Below are positions 34,305 through 46,259 of a stretch of 64,000 nt of DNA, one piece after another. Where the stretch lies: the NCBI GenBank assembly GCA_029204225.1, contig CM055095.1, forward strand, positions 20,701,348 through 20,765,347, given 5' to 3'. This stretch comes from Diphasiastrum complanatum (lineage: Eukaryota > Streptophyta > Lycopodiopsida > Lycopodiales > Lycopodiaceae). The notes beneath the pieces were generated by a model. The model was given only the letters and a program-made list of their open reading frames with translations. It was not told the DNA's origin and made no database searches. A program made the translations under genes and the position numbers. Positions within the stretch are counted from its first letter, which is position 1. Every line of letters begins with the position of its first letter.

Positions 34305-36110
34305 TTGATGACGCATTTGTGCAAACAATTTTTCATTCCATCACTAGATCGGGCAGATCCCATCGCCCTAGATGACAAAATGTCACTAGAGAATCTCATC
34401 GAAAACAGTGATGACGGCACTATACCGGTCATCGGGGCCACTACCACACAAGCCCCTGTCAGTGCCAATGTACCGGCTGCTCCAATAGATTAAATGACGG
34501 CATACCAAGCCTTGGGAACATACATCTAGGATGCGGTAGTAGCCAGGGCCTCATTGGACAGCCGGGTTCTCCACTTGGCAATGAACAACACCCAGCTGCG
34601 AGCAGAAATCATGAAGCTACAACAAGAGCTCATTATAGCTGATCAACAACACGAACAAGATGGGCACTGGGAGATCGCCAAGCTGCAGTAGAAGGAGGAG
34701 GGTCTAAACCAGTATATTCACAGCCTCTCCAAAGCATTGACAGATGCCTCCACAAAGGTGCGAGAGCTTCAGTCTGAAGCATCCCAACGACTTGCTCCCC
34801 TTTAGGCGCAACTACAGATCTATGAAGCAAAAAATACACGCTTGGGGACGGAGGTGCAAGCTTTACAAAGCGATCAACTCGTCTGGTTAGCTCAGCATGC
34901 ACCTGACTCAAGGCCACTCTCTCAAGCAGACATGAATCTCTTCAGGCGTCAAGTGCAAGTGTATAGCCAAACTCTAAACAACTACCAGACGGAGTTTGAT
35001 AAATACCGGACAAGCGCAACTCACGAGCTCGCCCAGGCCAAACAAGCCCTCAAGGCCTGCCAGCAATTTATGGAGAAGAAGACTCAACCAACCCTAGTGG
35101 TGATTCTACCGCCACCTCTTTTTGATGCTACACAAGCAAGTACGAGCCAGGACCAAGGCCATCAGGTAGCTGGGGCAATAAGTCAGGATCAGGGGTCAGG
35201 CGGACAAGACCAAGGACCTCCTAATACGAGTGTTGAGACGCGGGACCAAGGCCAAGACATAGGTCCTAGCCATAGCCATGAGGAATGACAAGCCTCCTCA
35301 TCAAGAGGCTCATGCACCATATCTACCAACTGGGCCTTCCGACACCCCAAGTCTGTGGAGGAGAAAATCAATGAATTTTTAGCCAAATATCCCCACGAGT
35401 CATCAAGAGGCGGCTAGTAGAACTCATTTTCGGCACAAACAATAAAAGGCAACGAGCTGCAAGCACTACCCGCCCTCCAACCACAACCTGAGTGGTGCCA
35501 GCATCTCTTTCAATGGGACCCTATGGCCATCAGGGTCTATGTGACAAGTCCACAACAGTTACGGGTGAACGCGCATTTTCTGCCATGTGCACGACGATCC
35601 TAATGGGAGAAATGCGACACTCCTTTGGACAAGATCATTATCCAGAACTACAATTGGCCGAGAATTTTTTCAGAGCACGGTTGGGATACAGATGTACACG
35701 CCAGAAGGGCTCTCACCCAATTTTCTAATAAGTATTTCAACTGACCCAACAGTCCGCGCGACAACCACTTACGCCCGGCACCTAGAGCACCTAATGGGAA
35801 TCAAAACAAAGTGGGACAATTCTATCCCCCCCATATTCTTTGATCCAAATAAGGCGGTAGTCTCAGAGAAAGTGGAAGATTAGCTTCCAGTAGCTCGTGT
35901 CTACTACCGAGTCGCATTCCTTGGCGATCTCTGGACGCACAGATTCTAAGCGTGGGTCGACCAAAACTGGCTAACAAGAGTCCACAAGTCCCTTCACACG
36001 CCTAAGGACTTGAAGAAGCTGGATAGAATAAATTTCATGGAAGATGTCACTGGCTATCTGATTCATCATAGGCAGGCCAGAAAGACTTTATACTAAACCG
36101 GCAGAGTGTC
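34305..36110 (+). pseudogene. unrecognised coiled-coil ORF downstream of Ty3 pol
   Basis: A single frame runs from 34305 to about 35580 apart from scattered stops, then shifts to another frame to about 36110. The first part predicts a long coiled coil (AMNNTQLRAEIMKLQQEL; RRQVQVYSQTLNNYQTEFDK). Next is a Gln/Gly-rich stretch with repeated QDQG (35145-35250), then a globular part (FQWDPMAIRVYVTSPQQLR; TYARHLEHLMGIKTKWDN; HTPKDLKKLDRINFMEDVTG). I do not recognise the protein. It lies on the same strand as pol and before an LTR-like sequence, so it may be an additional 3' ORF of the element, as in some Tat/Athila elements, or captured or foreign sequence. No membrane span is evident, which argues against an envelope-like role. 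Confidence 0.45.
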
Positions 36111-36142
36111 GAGGGACTGGCACTACTTCAGGCCGTGGGTCT

Positions 36143-37030
36143 TGTTGGGGGTATTCCCAACATATCGTAAATAAATAATATCGGCTAACAAAATGTGTTG
36201 CGAGCGCATGGCATCCTGCGCGTATAAGCCCATGGCCCAATGAGCCCCTAAACCGTTGAGTTGTAAATAGACTTAGGCCTCTTTGTAATTAGAATAATTC
36301 TTGAGGCCCAAAGTCATTTTAAACTTAGAAGTCTATTATTTTAGAGTTGGGTCCAAATGGAGACTCACATGAATCATGTGAAATCCAATGTACTTTTTTA
36401 AGACCTTTGGATCAAGTTGGGTCCAAGACGAATGGATAGGATTAGTGTACATATTAGCCAATAGTATTTTGGGGCAAGGGACTTCCCCATTTATAAAAAG
36501 ACACCTCATGTACTCTATTTTGCATGCTTAATGAGAAGGAAAAAACTCTACCATTTTTGGAAGAGAAGCATCCTCATTTGCTATTCAATGCTTGCTATTG
36601 CTATTGTTGCTTTCAAGTTCATGCTTTCTTGGTTTCTATAGTTAATGTTTCTCCTTTAGCAAGTAAAATGAGCATTTGAGCTAACCTCCACTCTCACTCT
36701 CACTCTCTATCTCTCTCTTTCCCTCTTCTCCTCTCAATCTCTTCTATTCTTCTCCTCTCTCTCACCAAAAATCAAGATGAAGGTTAGTTTAGGGGAGTAG
36801 AGTTAGGGGTGTGTAGTGTTATTGGTGGTAGAGTTAGAGAAAACGTAGAGAACTAACTAAAAGTAGCATCTATTCATAGTTAGGCACCTTTCCAGTGATC
36901 TAACCCTTGTTGACAGGCGGGAGGGCTATACTACGCGAGATCTTCAACCCTACAAATTATAGTCAACGGGTCGATCCATTGTAGCGACTCATTCTATGGC
37001 CCTGCCAATGGCTTCTCGACGGTAAATATA
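36143..37030 (+). repeat. LTR-like sequence with terminal hairpin and TATA box
   Basis: Starts with TGTTGGGGGTATTCCCAACA (perfect 7-bp arms) and has a TATA box (TTTATAAAAAG near 36490-36500) followed by a CT-rich tract (36690-36770). This is promoter-like LTR organisation. It would be the 3' LTR of the preceding Ty3 element or belong to another element. No matching copy was found. Confidence 0.4.
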
Positions 37031-37038
37031 TCATATAG

Positions 37039-37040
<2 letters not shown>

Positions 37041-37093
<53 letters not shown>
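37041..37093. repeat. (AC)n microsatellite
   Basis: About 26 uninterrupted AC units. Confidence 0.95.
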
Positions 37094-37094
<1 letters not shown>

Positions 37095-37109
37095 GTGGGT
37101 TAGCTTGTC

Positions 37110-37440
37110 ATTACTTCCTACTTCCAATGCATGACTACGCCTATAAAAAATTGCATAAAGCAGTAGTGATGGAAATCACGTCCAATCTTTAGCAACTAAC
37201 TTTCGTTAGATACTAAGTGATTACATAGCCAAACATAAAGTATTGAATTCTCAGACAATTTCTATCAGTTACAAAAGCAATACAGAGATGCATGCATTCT
37301 GACACAAACTAAATGCAATAAGAAAATAGTATTGATTCAGAAAAACAAGATCAGATGCTAATGAGCGCAGAAAAATGGTGGATAGAAATCGTGCATGCTA
37401 AAGTTGTCTCTGAGTAACTGAGAAAAAAAATACGAAAAAG
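37110..37440 (-). repeat. fragment of copia A-type LTR
   Basis: Matches 14500-14720 (for example AAGTGATTA(C/T)(A/G)TAGCCAAA and CAGAGATGCAT) and, at its left end, the 5' LTR phrase CATG(A/T)CTACGCCTAT. It therefore combines features that are split between the two LTRs of element A. Confidence 0.7.
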
Positions 37441-38310
37441 CCAACACTGCATTTTTACACGAGGTTCCAACATATCAGTTACTAGAGAGCTGTGTACTTT
37501 CACACTCGTTCCCTATATGTACACCACTTACGCTTCAATACAACCATCGTGTTTTTCAGGAGATCACAGAGAGAGTTTGAGTTTTCAAGTTATCTCTTCT
37601 CTCTGCTTTCATAAGCCTTCTGCTTGTTGAGTACTTCTGTTTCTGACAGTTGGTAAGCCTCACCTTGTTGGATGTGCTTGTGATTGTAACTCTGGTCGGA
37701 CACTTCCTTAGCCTTGATACTGTGGTATGCGAGCAAACGTAAATTCATTGCTAAGATTGTCTTAAAACTCATTGGTTAGTTGATTGTCTATGTGATCGAA
37801 TAATCGATTGCTTGGAACGTAATTGTGATGTTAACGTTCAGAATCAGTGCTACATTACACTGACGTATATCTAGACTTACACATCCTAAAGCTTGCTTTG
37901 TGTTGTTGTGAATCAATACTCTAAAATTTGCATATGGATACTTGTGCAGTTTGACTCAGTAGTTAGTCGTTCTTTTGAATGAGCTTTCTGTTGCTGAGGA
38001 CAAATTGTCGAACTACATTTGGATTGTATTGAGACATTTGTACGTTTCTCTGGTCAGATACACTAATGAGAAATGCAACATGGTCGATATGAGATTAGTC
38101 AACATCAATATCTTTTGCCTTTGTATGTTTGAAACCACATCCTAACCGGTGACACTGGTCGCCAATACTTTAATGTCCGTTAACAACTAGCTTTTAATCC
38201 AAAAACAATAAATGAGCTAAAAACATCTAAAATCACAACATTAACCAGTCTCTTTGAGGAACAACAATCTTTTATATTACATATCCTTACAATCAAGATA
38301 AGTATATATA
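37441..38310. other. no gene seen
   Basis: No recognisable coding or repeat sequence, apart from short CT-rich parts. Confidence 0.5.
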
Positions 38311-38759
38311 TCTCCCTCTACCAGTGCGAGTTAGACACAATGCCCAACACGTGTTGGTGGCCCCAAGATCAATCAGTCTATGTATGAATGTCATCTCTTC
38401 CAGATTTAATAAAGTGCATCAGGACTGGTCCAAGTGAGAGGACCCTTTACTACAATCTTTTTGGGTCGCTAGTGCCTAAGGGTCCATGTCATGACATGTG
38501 GCCCGTCGCTATGCCATTTGGTCAGTTTGATGACAACTAAGCCTTGGGATTTCATGTGTGGCTTGTCTTTGCCTTTGGGTACCTTTCGGAAATAGATTCT
38601 GAGTTGGCTTTCAAGTTGGTTGGAATTCCAGTTTTTCTAAGTATGAATGGTTAGGCTTGTTGGCTTTTCAATGAGTTCATGACGAATGAATGTTAGACAT
38701 AAGTGTGCCTTGGGGAAACCATTCAAGTCCTAACGCCCTTTAGACACCAGTGCAATATG
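38311..38759 (+). repeat. 5' LTR of chromovirus D (5'-truncated)
   Basis: Homologous to 43224-43717; shared phrases include TGGTGGCCCCAAGA and CGCTATGCCATTTGGTCA. The copy appears cut at its left edge near 38311. It ends directly before a primer-site-like sequence. Confidence 0.8.
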
Positions 38760-38771
38760 TCGTATCAAAGT
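38760..38771 (+). other. primer-binding site of chromovirus D
   Basis: Reads TCGTATCAAAGT, a decayed version of the tRNA-iMet-type site TGGTATCAGAGC, at the expected place after the LTR. Confidence 0.55.
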
Positions 38772-39477
38772 TGACTAGCAAGTCAACTTATCTAGTCTCA
38801 CAGGTTTTGGCCTCTTTTTGGGACTCGTCAAGATAGTCGTTGTGCAAGGTGTTGCCCACACTATAAGCACAAGTGCATCCACGGCAGGGTGGTCAGCAGA
38901 ATGGGGGACTTGATGCGACAAGGTGTTGCCCTTGAGGTGGAAGCAGGGTCAATTCTTGCTGTTTAGGCCTAGCGCAGTCTACACGTAAGACAGATGAGAC
39001 AAAGTGTTGCCCAGGTAGGTGAAAGCACGGTCTGTGCCTTGTGGGGTGCGGGGTGACATATTCAACCTATACGGATTAACCATTGATACAGAGATGCTAC
39101 TCAAATTCAAGTGTAAAGCATGGGTGGTTAGCTACCAGTGTGGGATAGTTGCCGATCGTTCAGCTATAAGAGTTGTCGACCAAATTTGGTGGGGCATAAT
39201 TGAGGCAATGTGCTGCTTAATGGAGAAAGCTTGGATGGATGTTTTCCAAGGGCTAATTTTGTGATAGATTTGTGTGGGCACGGCCAGACAAAGATCCTAT
39301 GTTCGGTATTAAGAGGGATGTAACTTGAGAGGGATCCTCTATGTTAGCTTCGGTTTGTATGTTTGTTTGTGGTGTACTTGTTTGGACCTGAATAACTCTT
39401 GATTGCTTGATTTGATTTAGGTGATTTGATCTAGTTGGGAGTCGAGAGAAGAGTTTTCATTTGTGGGTGGATGACAC
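38772..39477. other. leader and lost gag of chromovirus D
   Basis: No gag is recognisable. The phrase CAA(A/G)GTGTTGCCC recurs three times (near 38845, 38918 and 38999) with a partly shared tail (GGAAGCAGGGTC), forming an imperfect repeat of roughly 75-80 bp. Confidence 0.5.
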
Positions 39478-42400
39478 ATGAATATGGAAAGGAGCTTCCA
39501 TGGGGCAACCTCCAAGATTGGTTCAAAATTAGTATTTCTATTTGGGAATATTACAGGAAGGAAGTTAGATTTCATGATTGAATCCGGAGCTCCATATAAC
39601 TACATTTCAAGGAGCAGAACCATTCAAATGGGATGTCAACCCTCAAGGTCGAAACAACAAAGGGAATATTGGACACAGACAAGGAGACCTTGAACATCCC
39701 AATGCAGATTGGAAGATGGAAAGCTAAATTAACTTTCTAATTTTAGAGATGGACGCATTTGATGTGATTTTGGGCCTCCCTTGGTTAAATGAACATTGTA
39801 TTGCAATCTTGGGTAGGAGCTCAAACTTGGTCCTCTTGGATTAAAAGAGATAGATTTTTATGACAAAAACCTTGCCCGAAGAATGCACAAAGGTTGTCGA
39901 CATCAAAAAAAATCTAGTTGTTGCATCAGTGATGAAAAGGATGACAAGGGGGGAAAAGTCAAAGTGTTTCCTTTGTGTTTGCCGAGAGGTTTCAAAAGGG
40001 GAAAGTGAGCAACAAGAAAACTTGCCAAAAGAGTTAGCAAATTTGCTAGAGGAATTTAGCAATGTGTTTCCGGAGGAACTTCCAGCCAAGCTACATCCTC
40101 GAAGACTAGTTGACCATGAAATTAAGCTGGTACCAGGAATAGAACCAACTTCATAAGCACCTTATAAGGTGTCACAAGAAGAGTTGGTAGAACTGAAATG
40201 ACAACTTGGAGAATTGATAGACAAAGGATTTATTAGTCCTAGCGCTTCACCTTTTGGTCCTCTAGTTTTATTCATGGAAAAAGTGGACAAGACTCTTCAA
40301 ATGTGTGGATTTCTCAACAAGAGTACTATTGAGAACAAGTATCCCATGCCCAGAATTGAAGACCTGTTTGATCAACTCAAACATGCCAAGTATTTTAGCC
40401 GAATAGATCTCCGATCTGGATATCACCAAATTTGGATAGGTAAAGGCGATGAGCAAAAACTACTTTTCAAACACTATATAGGAGTTATGAATTCATGGTG
40501 ATGTCATTCGGTTTGACAAACGCACCAGCCACATTTTGCACGTTGATGAACAACATCTTTCAAGACTACTTAGATGAATTTGTTATCGTGTACATCGACG
40601 ACATCTTAGTATTTAGACGTAGCCTCAAAGATCACATTGAACATCTAAGGATAGTTCTTCTATGACTAAGGAGGAACTACTTGTTCGCGAAAAGAGAGAA
40701 ATGTGAGTTTTTAGTAGAGAAAGATAATTTCTTTGGGCATGTTATAGGCTACGGACCAATTCGGATGGATCCTAAGAAGATCAAGGCCATCTTGGATTGG
40801 CTAGCATACAGAACCTGTTCATGGCATGAAATCCTTCGTAGGGATATGCAACTTATATAGAAGATTCATCGAGGCGTTTAGCACAATTGTGGCACTGTTG
40901 TTGGAGCAGACAAAGACTCATCTAAAGATGACATGGACACCAGAATGTGCAGCAGTGTTCCAATAACTTAAACGACAAATCACTCAAGAACTCATTCTTG
41001 CTCTACCGACCTTTAGCAAATCATTTGAGATCCATACATATGCGTTAAACTTTGATGTTGGGGCCGTGTTGATGCAAGAAGAAAAACCAGTTGCATATTT
41101 TTCGAAGAAATGGAGTGACGTAGAGTGACGATGGCCAACTCATGAAAAAGAGATGGTTGCAGTAGTTCAAGTAGTGGAGCATTGGAGACATTATGTAGCA
41201 AGAAAGCCCTTTGAACATTCACTGAAAATGTATCACTCAAGTACTTTGTGTCTCAAGGTATGCTCACGCCAAAGAAATTGTGATGGCAAAACTTTCTCTC
41301 GAAGTTTAACATAGACAATGTACATGCGGCGGGAAAGAACAACGTGGTTGTAGATGCATTAATTAGACAAGAGCACTTGATGACAACGGTAGCAGCCTAG
41401 ATGACTGGTCTACTTTAAAAATCAAAGTTGAATATAGTGTAGACCCATTGGCTAAGGAGCTAATGATCGAATTCCAACTAGGAAAACCACATAAACAATT
41501 CACTTGGAGGATCAAATGGTTGTTTATAAATAGAGTATATGTTCCAGACGACATCAACCTATGCAAGAAATCTTGAGAAAAAGTCATGATGTACTCCTCG
41601 TTGGATACCCAGGGGTGAATTGCATGTATGACTTCTCAAGAGAGGCTTCTATTGGCCAGATATGTGGGCAAATACTGAATCCTATGTACAAACATGTCCT
41701 ACATGTCAACAAATGAAGGTGAAACTGTTAGCCTTAGTAGGACAGTACGAACATACCCTTGGGAATTAGTGAGCATTGATTTTAATGTATAGTTACCACG
41801 TTGTCAAGGTTTTGATTTGATTTTCATGGTGGTTGACCGATTTTCAAAACAAGCTCACCTGTACCAACCAAAAGTTCAGTGACATCCAAAGAAGTGGCAA
41901 GGTTATTTTTCAAATATGTCTTCAAATACCATGGCCTGCCTAGAACATCGTTATTACATATCGAGACACCATATTCGTGGAAAAGTTTTGGACATGTTTA
42001 TTTCACTTACTAAGAGCCGGACTGAATTTTAGCACTGTCTATCACCCTCAAACAGATGGACAAACCAAGCGAGTTCGTTGACAAATTGAACAATATCTAC
42101 AAAATTATGTCACCTGGGACCAATTCGATTGGGTTAGCTACTAGGATATTCTTGTGTTTGCACATAACAACCAAGTGAATTGATATACTAGAAAAACACC
42201 ATTCGATATAACCAATGGTTTTTTGCCAATTGTTCCTAGCTCTTTCCTTATAGGTGTGCAAAAAACCCCAGTCCCCACCATAGAGGAATTCATCAACAAG
42301 TGGCACGCAAAGCTTACAGAGCTTGGAGTAATCACAACGTAGCATGGCAGTCGACATGAATCCACATCAGAGAACTAGAATTAAATGAAGGTAATCAAGT

Positions 42401-42690
42401 TTGGTTGAACACTAAGAACATCACATTGCCAAAAGGGCTACCTCATTCAACCTTGGATATACACAACGTGTTTCACATCTCATTACTCAAACGGTACAAA
42501 TCAGATGAGTGATTTGATCAACAACATGAACTCTGTCACCCACCAATGACCCTTGATGATACAAAGAGTCGACTTGTTCCAAAACAAGTATTGGCACATA
42601 GAAAGCAAACTGGCACTCAACATGAGTATCTAGTGAAGTGGCTATGGGCTCCACTCATTGAGGCTTCTTGGAGTGCTAGAAGATTATAAT
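39478..42690 (+). mobile_element. Ty3/gypsy chromovirus D, protease-RT-RNase H-integrase, decayed
   Basis: Plus-strand pol in several frames. Protease: LDFMIESGAPYNYIS (39480-39693). [36 protein letters not shown], catalytic YIDD at 40591-40602. RNase H is full of stops (40860-41390). Integrase: a broken HHCC finger (near 41600-41720), a core with VDRFSKQAH (near 41830) and YHPQTDGQT (near 42040-42065), and NVFHISLLKRY near 42465-42500. A chromodomain closes the protein (42570-42690). With LTRs at 38311 and 43224 the element spans about 5.4 kb. Frameshifts and stops make it a relic. Confidence 0.85.
42570..42690 (+). pseudogene. chromodomain at the end of integrase
   Basis: Reads VPKQVLAHRKQTGTQHEYLV followed by KWLWAPLIEASW. 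This matches the core of chromodomains, with Y-L-V-K-W and a terminal W in the aromatic-cage region. Such domains mark chromoviruses and are thought to guide integration to particular chromatin. Confidence 0.75.
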
Positions 42691-43223
42691 GAAAATATTT
42701 CTACCCGAATCCAGCTATGATGGTTGGAAAACTTGTGATGTGGAATTATTCACTTCAGAGATTTCCCATTCCTATTTCATAGTTTACCCTTTTCCCATCG
42801 GATCGAAACTCGATACTACACGACTAAGACTCTAAGGGATGACACTCCCTAAAGTCCCAGAGCAAGTTAGGAAGCCAAGGACTGAGCCTCCAACTTGTGA
42901 TGGGCCAATCAAGTGGTCACAAATCGTGAGCTAGCTTTGGAGCTCGAGTCATGGCCTAGTCAACTCTTGGGACCCATGTATAGGATCCAAGTTGATTCTG
43001 CCTACCGGAATGGCTCCCAAGACCCATATCCGGTGATTATTCCAGCCTTGCCCAGCTTAATCGACAAAATAAAAACTAAGTCCAAAAAATGGTGTTTTAT
43101 CATAAAGCACTATAGTCCAAGACGGAGGGGGCACACCGAATCACACCAAAACTATAGGGGGAGTCCAACAGACAGAAACTTGGCATCTCAACTAGCGCCA
43201 GAAATCCAAACGCTAGGTCTCAG

Positions 43224-43717
43224 CTCCCTCTACTAGCGTGAGCCAAGCACAATGCCCAGTATATGTTGGTGGCCCCAAGACTAGTCAATCTATGTAAGAA
43301 TATAACATCTTCCAGATTTGATAAAATTGATCTTTGGGGATGATTACCATTTTAGTTTCTCCTCCGAGACTGGTCCAAGTGGAAGGACCCTTACTACAAC
43401 CTTTTTGTGTCGCTAGCGCCTAAGGTTCCACGTCACAGACGTGTGGCCCACCGCTATGCCATTTGGTCAATGTGGCGAACCGCTATGCCTTGCAATTTCA
43501 TGTGTGACTTGTCTTTGCCTTTGGTTACCTTTTGGGGACGGATTTTGAGTTGGCTTTCGGGTTGATTGGGATTCCAGTTTTCCTAAGTCTGAATGACTAG
43601 GCTTGTTGCATTTTTTAAGTTGGCTTTTTAATGAGTTCATGACGGATGAATATAAGTCTTAAGCATGTCTTGGGAAAACCGCTTAAGTCCAACGCCCTTT
43701 GAGGTGCCGATGTAACA
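43224..43717 (+). repeat. 3' LTR of chromovirus D
   Basis: Homologous to 38311-38759, with many substitutions and some indels, indicating an old insertion. The right end lies near GATGTAACA (43709-43717). The true left end may be further upstream than the part shared with the truncated 5' LTR. Confidence 0.75.
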
Positions 43718-43734
43718 AAATTCTTATAATAAGA

Positions 43735-43850
43735 GTGTCTATCATAGACAAACTAGAGGATGGAACTAACCACCATATGTGGAGATTCAAAATGAAAGTC
43801 ATCCTGGTAGCTAAAGAGCTATGGAAAGGCATCGGGCACCTTTTACATGG
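43735..43850 (+). mobile_element. copia gag scrap
   Basis: Short frame reading DKLEDGTNHHMWRFKMKVIL followed by AKELWKGIG, the conserved start of copia gag (N-x-x-x-W-x-x-x-M ... LW). No other part of that element is recognisable. Confidence 0.6.
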
Positions 43851-44112
43851 ACAAGTCTTTCATCATCCCTCTAACCCATGACATGCGCCTCTCTAGGTCA
43901 CCTACATTGCTCTCAACCACCTCTTGACTTCCTTCTATTGGTCCTTTGTTTGAGAGACCCTGTCAAGGCACTTTTTTCCCATGAAGATCCTTAGTATCTT
44001 CAAGGCTCCAAAGAACAACGATCACCACCACTTCAACTGCCACCCAAGGGATATATGAGTGCAATTGAAAATCCCCAAGGATTTAAGATGATTCCAAACC
44101 ATCTTTGTCTAA

Positions 44113-44114
<2 letters not shown>

Positions 44115-44150
<36 letters not shown>

Positions 44151-44362
44151 AATGTTCAAGTCTGAAGTGAAATCAATCTTCACCATGTAAGGTAGCTGTG
44201 AAATCCAAGACAACTCAACAACTGTATGCAACTACTAAGGTACTTTGGAAGAGAATAGGTAAAACATATCCACTGTCTCAGTCCCAGTCATTGTGCAACC
44301 TACAAAATCTATTATGATGCTCATTTTTTATATACTATAGGGCATAGCGAGTATCCACAAAA
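44115..44362. repeat. direct repeat copy 1, beginning with (TA)n
   Basis: (TA)n at 44115-44147, then about 215 bp starting GTCAATGTTCAAG and ending GGGCATAG-like text. A second copy in the same orientation lies at 49056-49318. The two are about 4.95 kb apart. Confidence 0.8.
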
Positions 44363-44855
44363 TCAATTCGCGAAATGTGAAGCACTTCGATGGGCCTGTA
44401 CAGATCTGAAGATGCTTGAATGCTAAGTGATCAGAGGCTTGAACCCAAATGTCAAACATCAAAGTATTTGTACGCTCAGCCAGAAGTGCAGCAGAGCCTA
44501 ACAAACGTGCAAAAGCGGGAGACTGCTTCGGCACTGTGGCAGGGAAAAATTTAGCTGGTGCTCACAAAAAGCAGATGAAATTTTACATGCCAATTGATAC
44601 AATTGCATTTTTCACTGGTTGCAGGTTTTTTTTTCAAGAAAACCACCAGTGAATCCATGGGTTTTAGCTAGAAACCACAGACTTATAAGCTCCAATCCAA
44701 TGACTTACCACCGTAAGTAACTCAGATTCATAGATTTTACTATATTTTTGTGCAGCAGGATTTTTTGAGGGATTTTTTGAAAGTTGGCTTGAAATTATTT
44801 CACGAGCACTAAACTCGCCATCAATTTGAGACTTTGAGTCGTGCTCAGGCACCCA
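44340..44855 (-). other. possible two-exon coding fragment, unrecognised
   Basis: On the minus strand, GWVPEHDSKSQIDGEFSARE begins a frame (from about 44858) that ends at a consensus donor GTG|GTAAGT (near 44707). After an acceptor-like TTCCCTGCCACAG (near 44540), a second frame reads SPAFARLLGSAALLAERTNT to about 44345. Composition and splice signals look gene-like, but I do not recognise the protein and no start or end exon was found. It may be a captured or broken gene, or chance. Confidence 0.25.
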
Positions 44856-45759
44856 GCCCTAGGCCGTTTCTAACTGCTGTTAAGGTCATTTGATTCTTGG
44901 CATCTGAAAGTCGTCTTCGTGAATTATCTACCTCTGCAAATTTTGAGTTGTGAGGTTGAAAGATGCACTCAATTGAGGCAGGTTCTGACTAGAAGTTGGT
45001 TCCATCTCTGCTTCATTCGAATTTCAAGTGTCGAATTACACACCAGAGATGCTCCCTGCTGCTTTGCCCAAAAAGTGCTGAACGAAGGTCTTTCCAGCAA
45101 GAGCTCACCAAACATCAAGAATAGGAACAAGTAGAATGGCATGTATTTTGAACAAAATAGTTCATTTTGATAGAAAAGATATATAGGATCAACCGATTGA
45201 TGGCATAGAAGAGTAATTCTTGATTCTGTGCATTGTTTGTAATAAGATCTTTCACAAAGAATCGGTTTCTTAAGGTGTAGCAAACACCTGGACTTTAAGT
45301 AAACTGAGGTACGAGGCAATAATATACAAAATCATCTCATGCAACAAGTAATGTTCTATCCCCCTGACCCATTAAATACAATCATACACAGCCCTACAAG
45401 CATTGTAGTTGAGCTCTCGCGAAGAGCCCAAGCATCTCAATATAAAAGATCTAAATAGTGACTTTAGCCTCTTTTCAATAGACTTCGAGGAAACCGTTAA
45501 AGGAACATCAGAGGAAGTCCTAATACATAGTTTGATGGTACTTTGTTCTACTATGAAATCTAGATTGCATATGGAACATGGAATATATTCACCTTCAAAG
45601 AAATTAGAAACATTTTTTTATACCTAGGAGTACTTGATAGGTTTTGAATTTTTCCACATTTGTTAGTAATTGACTTATTCTTGAATAGTCAACAACATTG
45701 TTTGCAAATTTGCAAGGAAAGATGACAAAATTTCTAATTTCCAGCAAAAAACCAATCGG

Positions 45760-45775
45760 TCTCTCTCTCTCTCTC

Positions 45776-45830
<55 letters not shown>
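45760..45830. repeat. (CT)n microsatellite
   Basis: CT repeat with one CA interruption. The region around it (44860-46250) has no recognisable gene. Confidence 0.95.
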
Positions 45831-45832
<2 letters not shown>

Positions 45833-46259
45833 TTTAAGAGAAGATATTAAACAATTTTGTTAGTTTAAAATTGCTTCTTAATATTATCTCTGTGTTTCGA
45901 AATCCTAAGCAGAAGTCTAGACTATCAGATTGTTTGATAGATTGTAAAAGTCAAGAATGCTTTATATTTATGGTAATATGGTTGTACAAGATGGGAATTT
46001 AAAAATTTGGGAGTGGAAATTGGGAGGGTATTATGTGGTGACATTCCAGAATAGGGTACAACCATATAGTTGGGGAATTCGAAATGAAACTCTATATTGC
46101 TTTCTTTTTATAATCCTTTGACTCTAAATGCACCTATAGGTCTCAAACCCATACTATGTTCAACTTTCTTCAATTATATGCTTTTTTGTTTTTCAGCTGC
46201 AATCAACAATTGTTTTGTTAACTTCAAAAAAATTTACAACAAATCTAATAATTTTTGGA

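Noticed and set aside
45409-45627. 72-codon plus-strand frame
   Set aside because: Short, no motif, and no neighbouring exon-like sequence.
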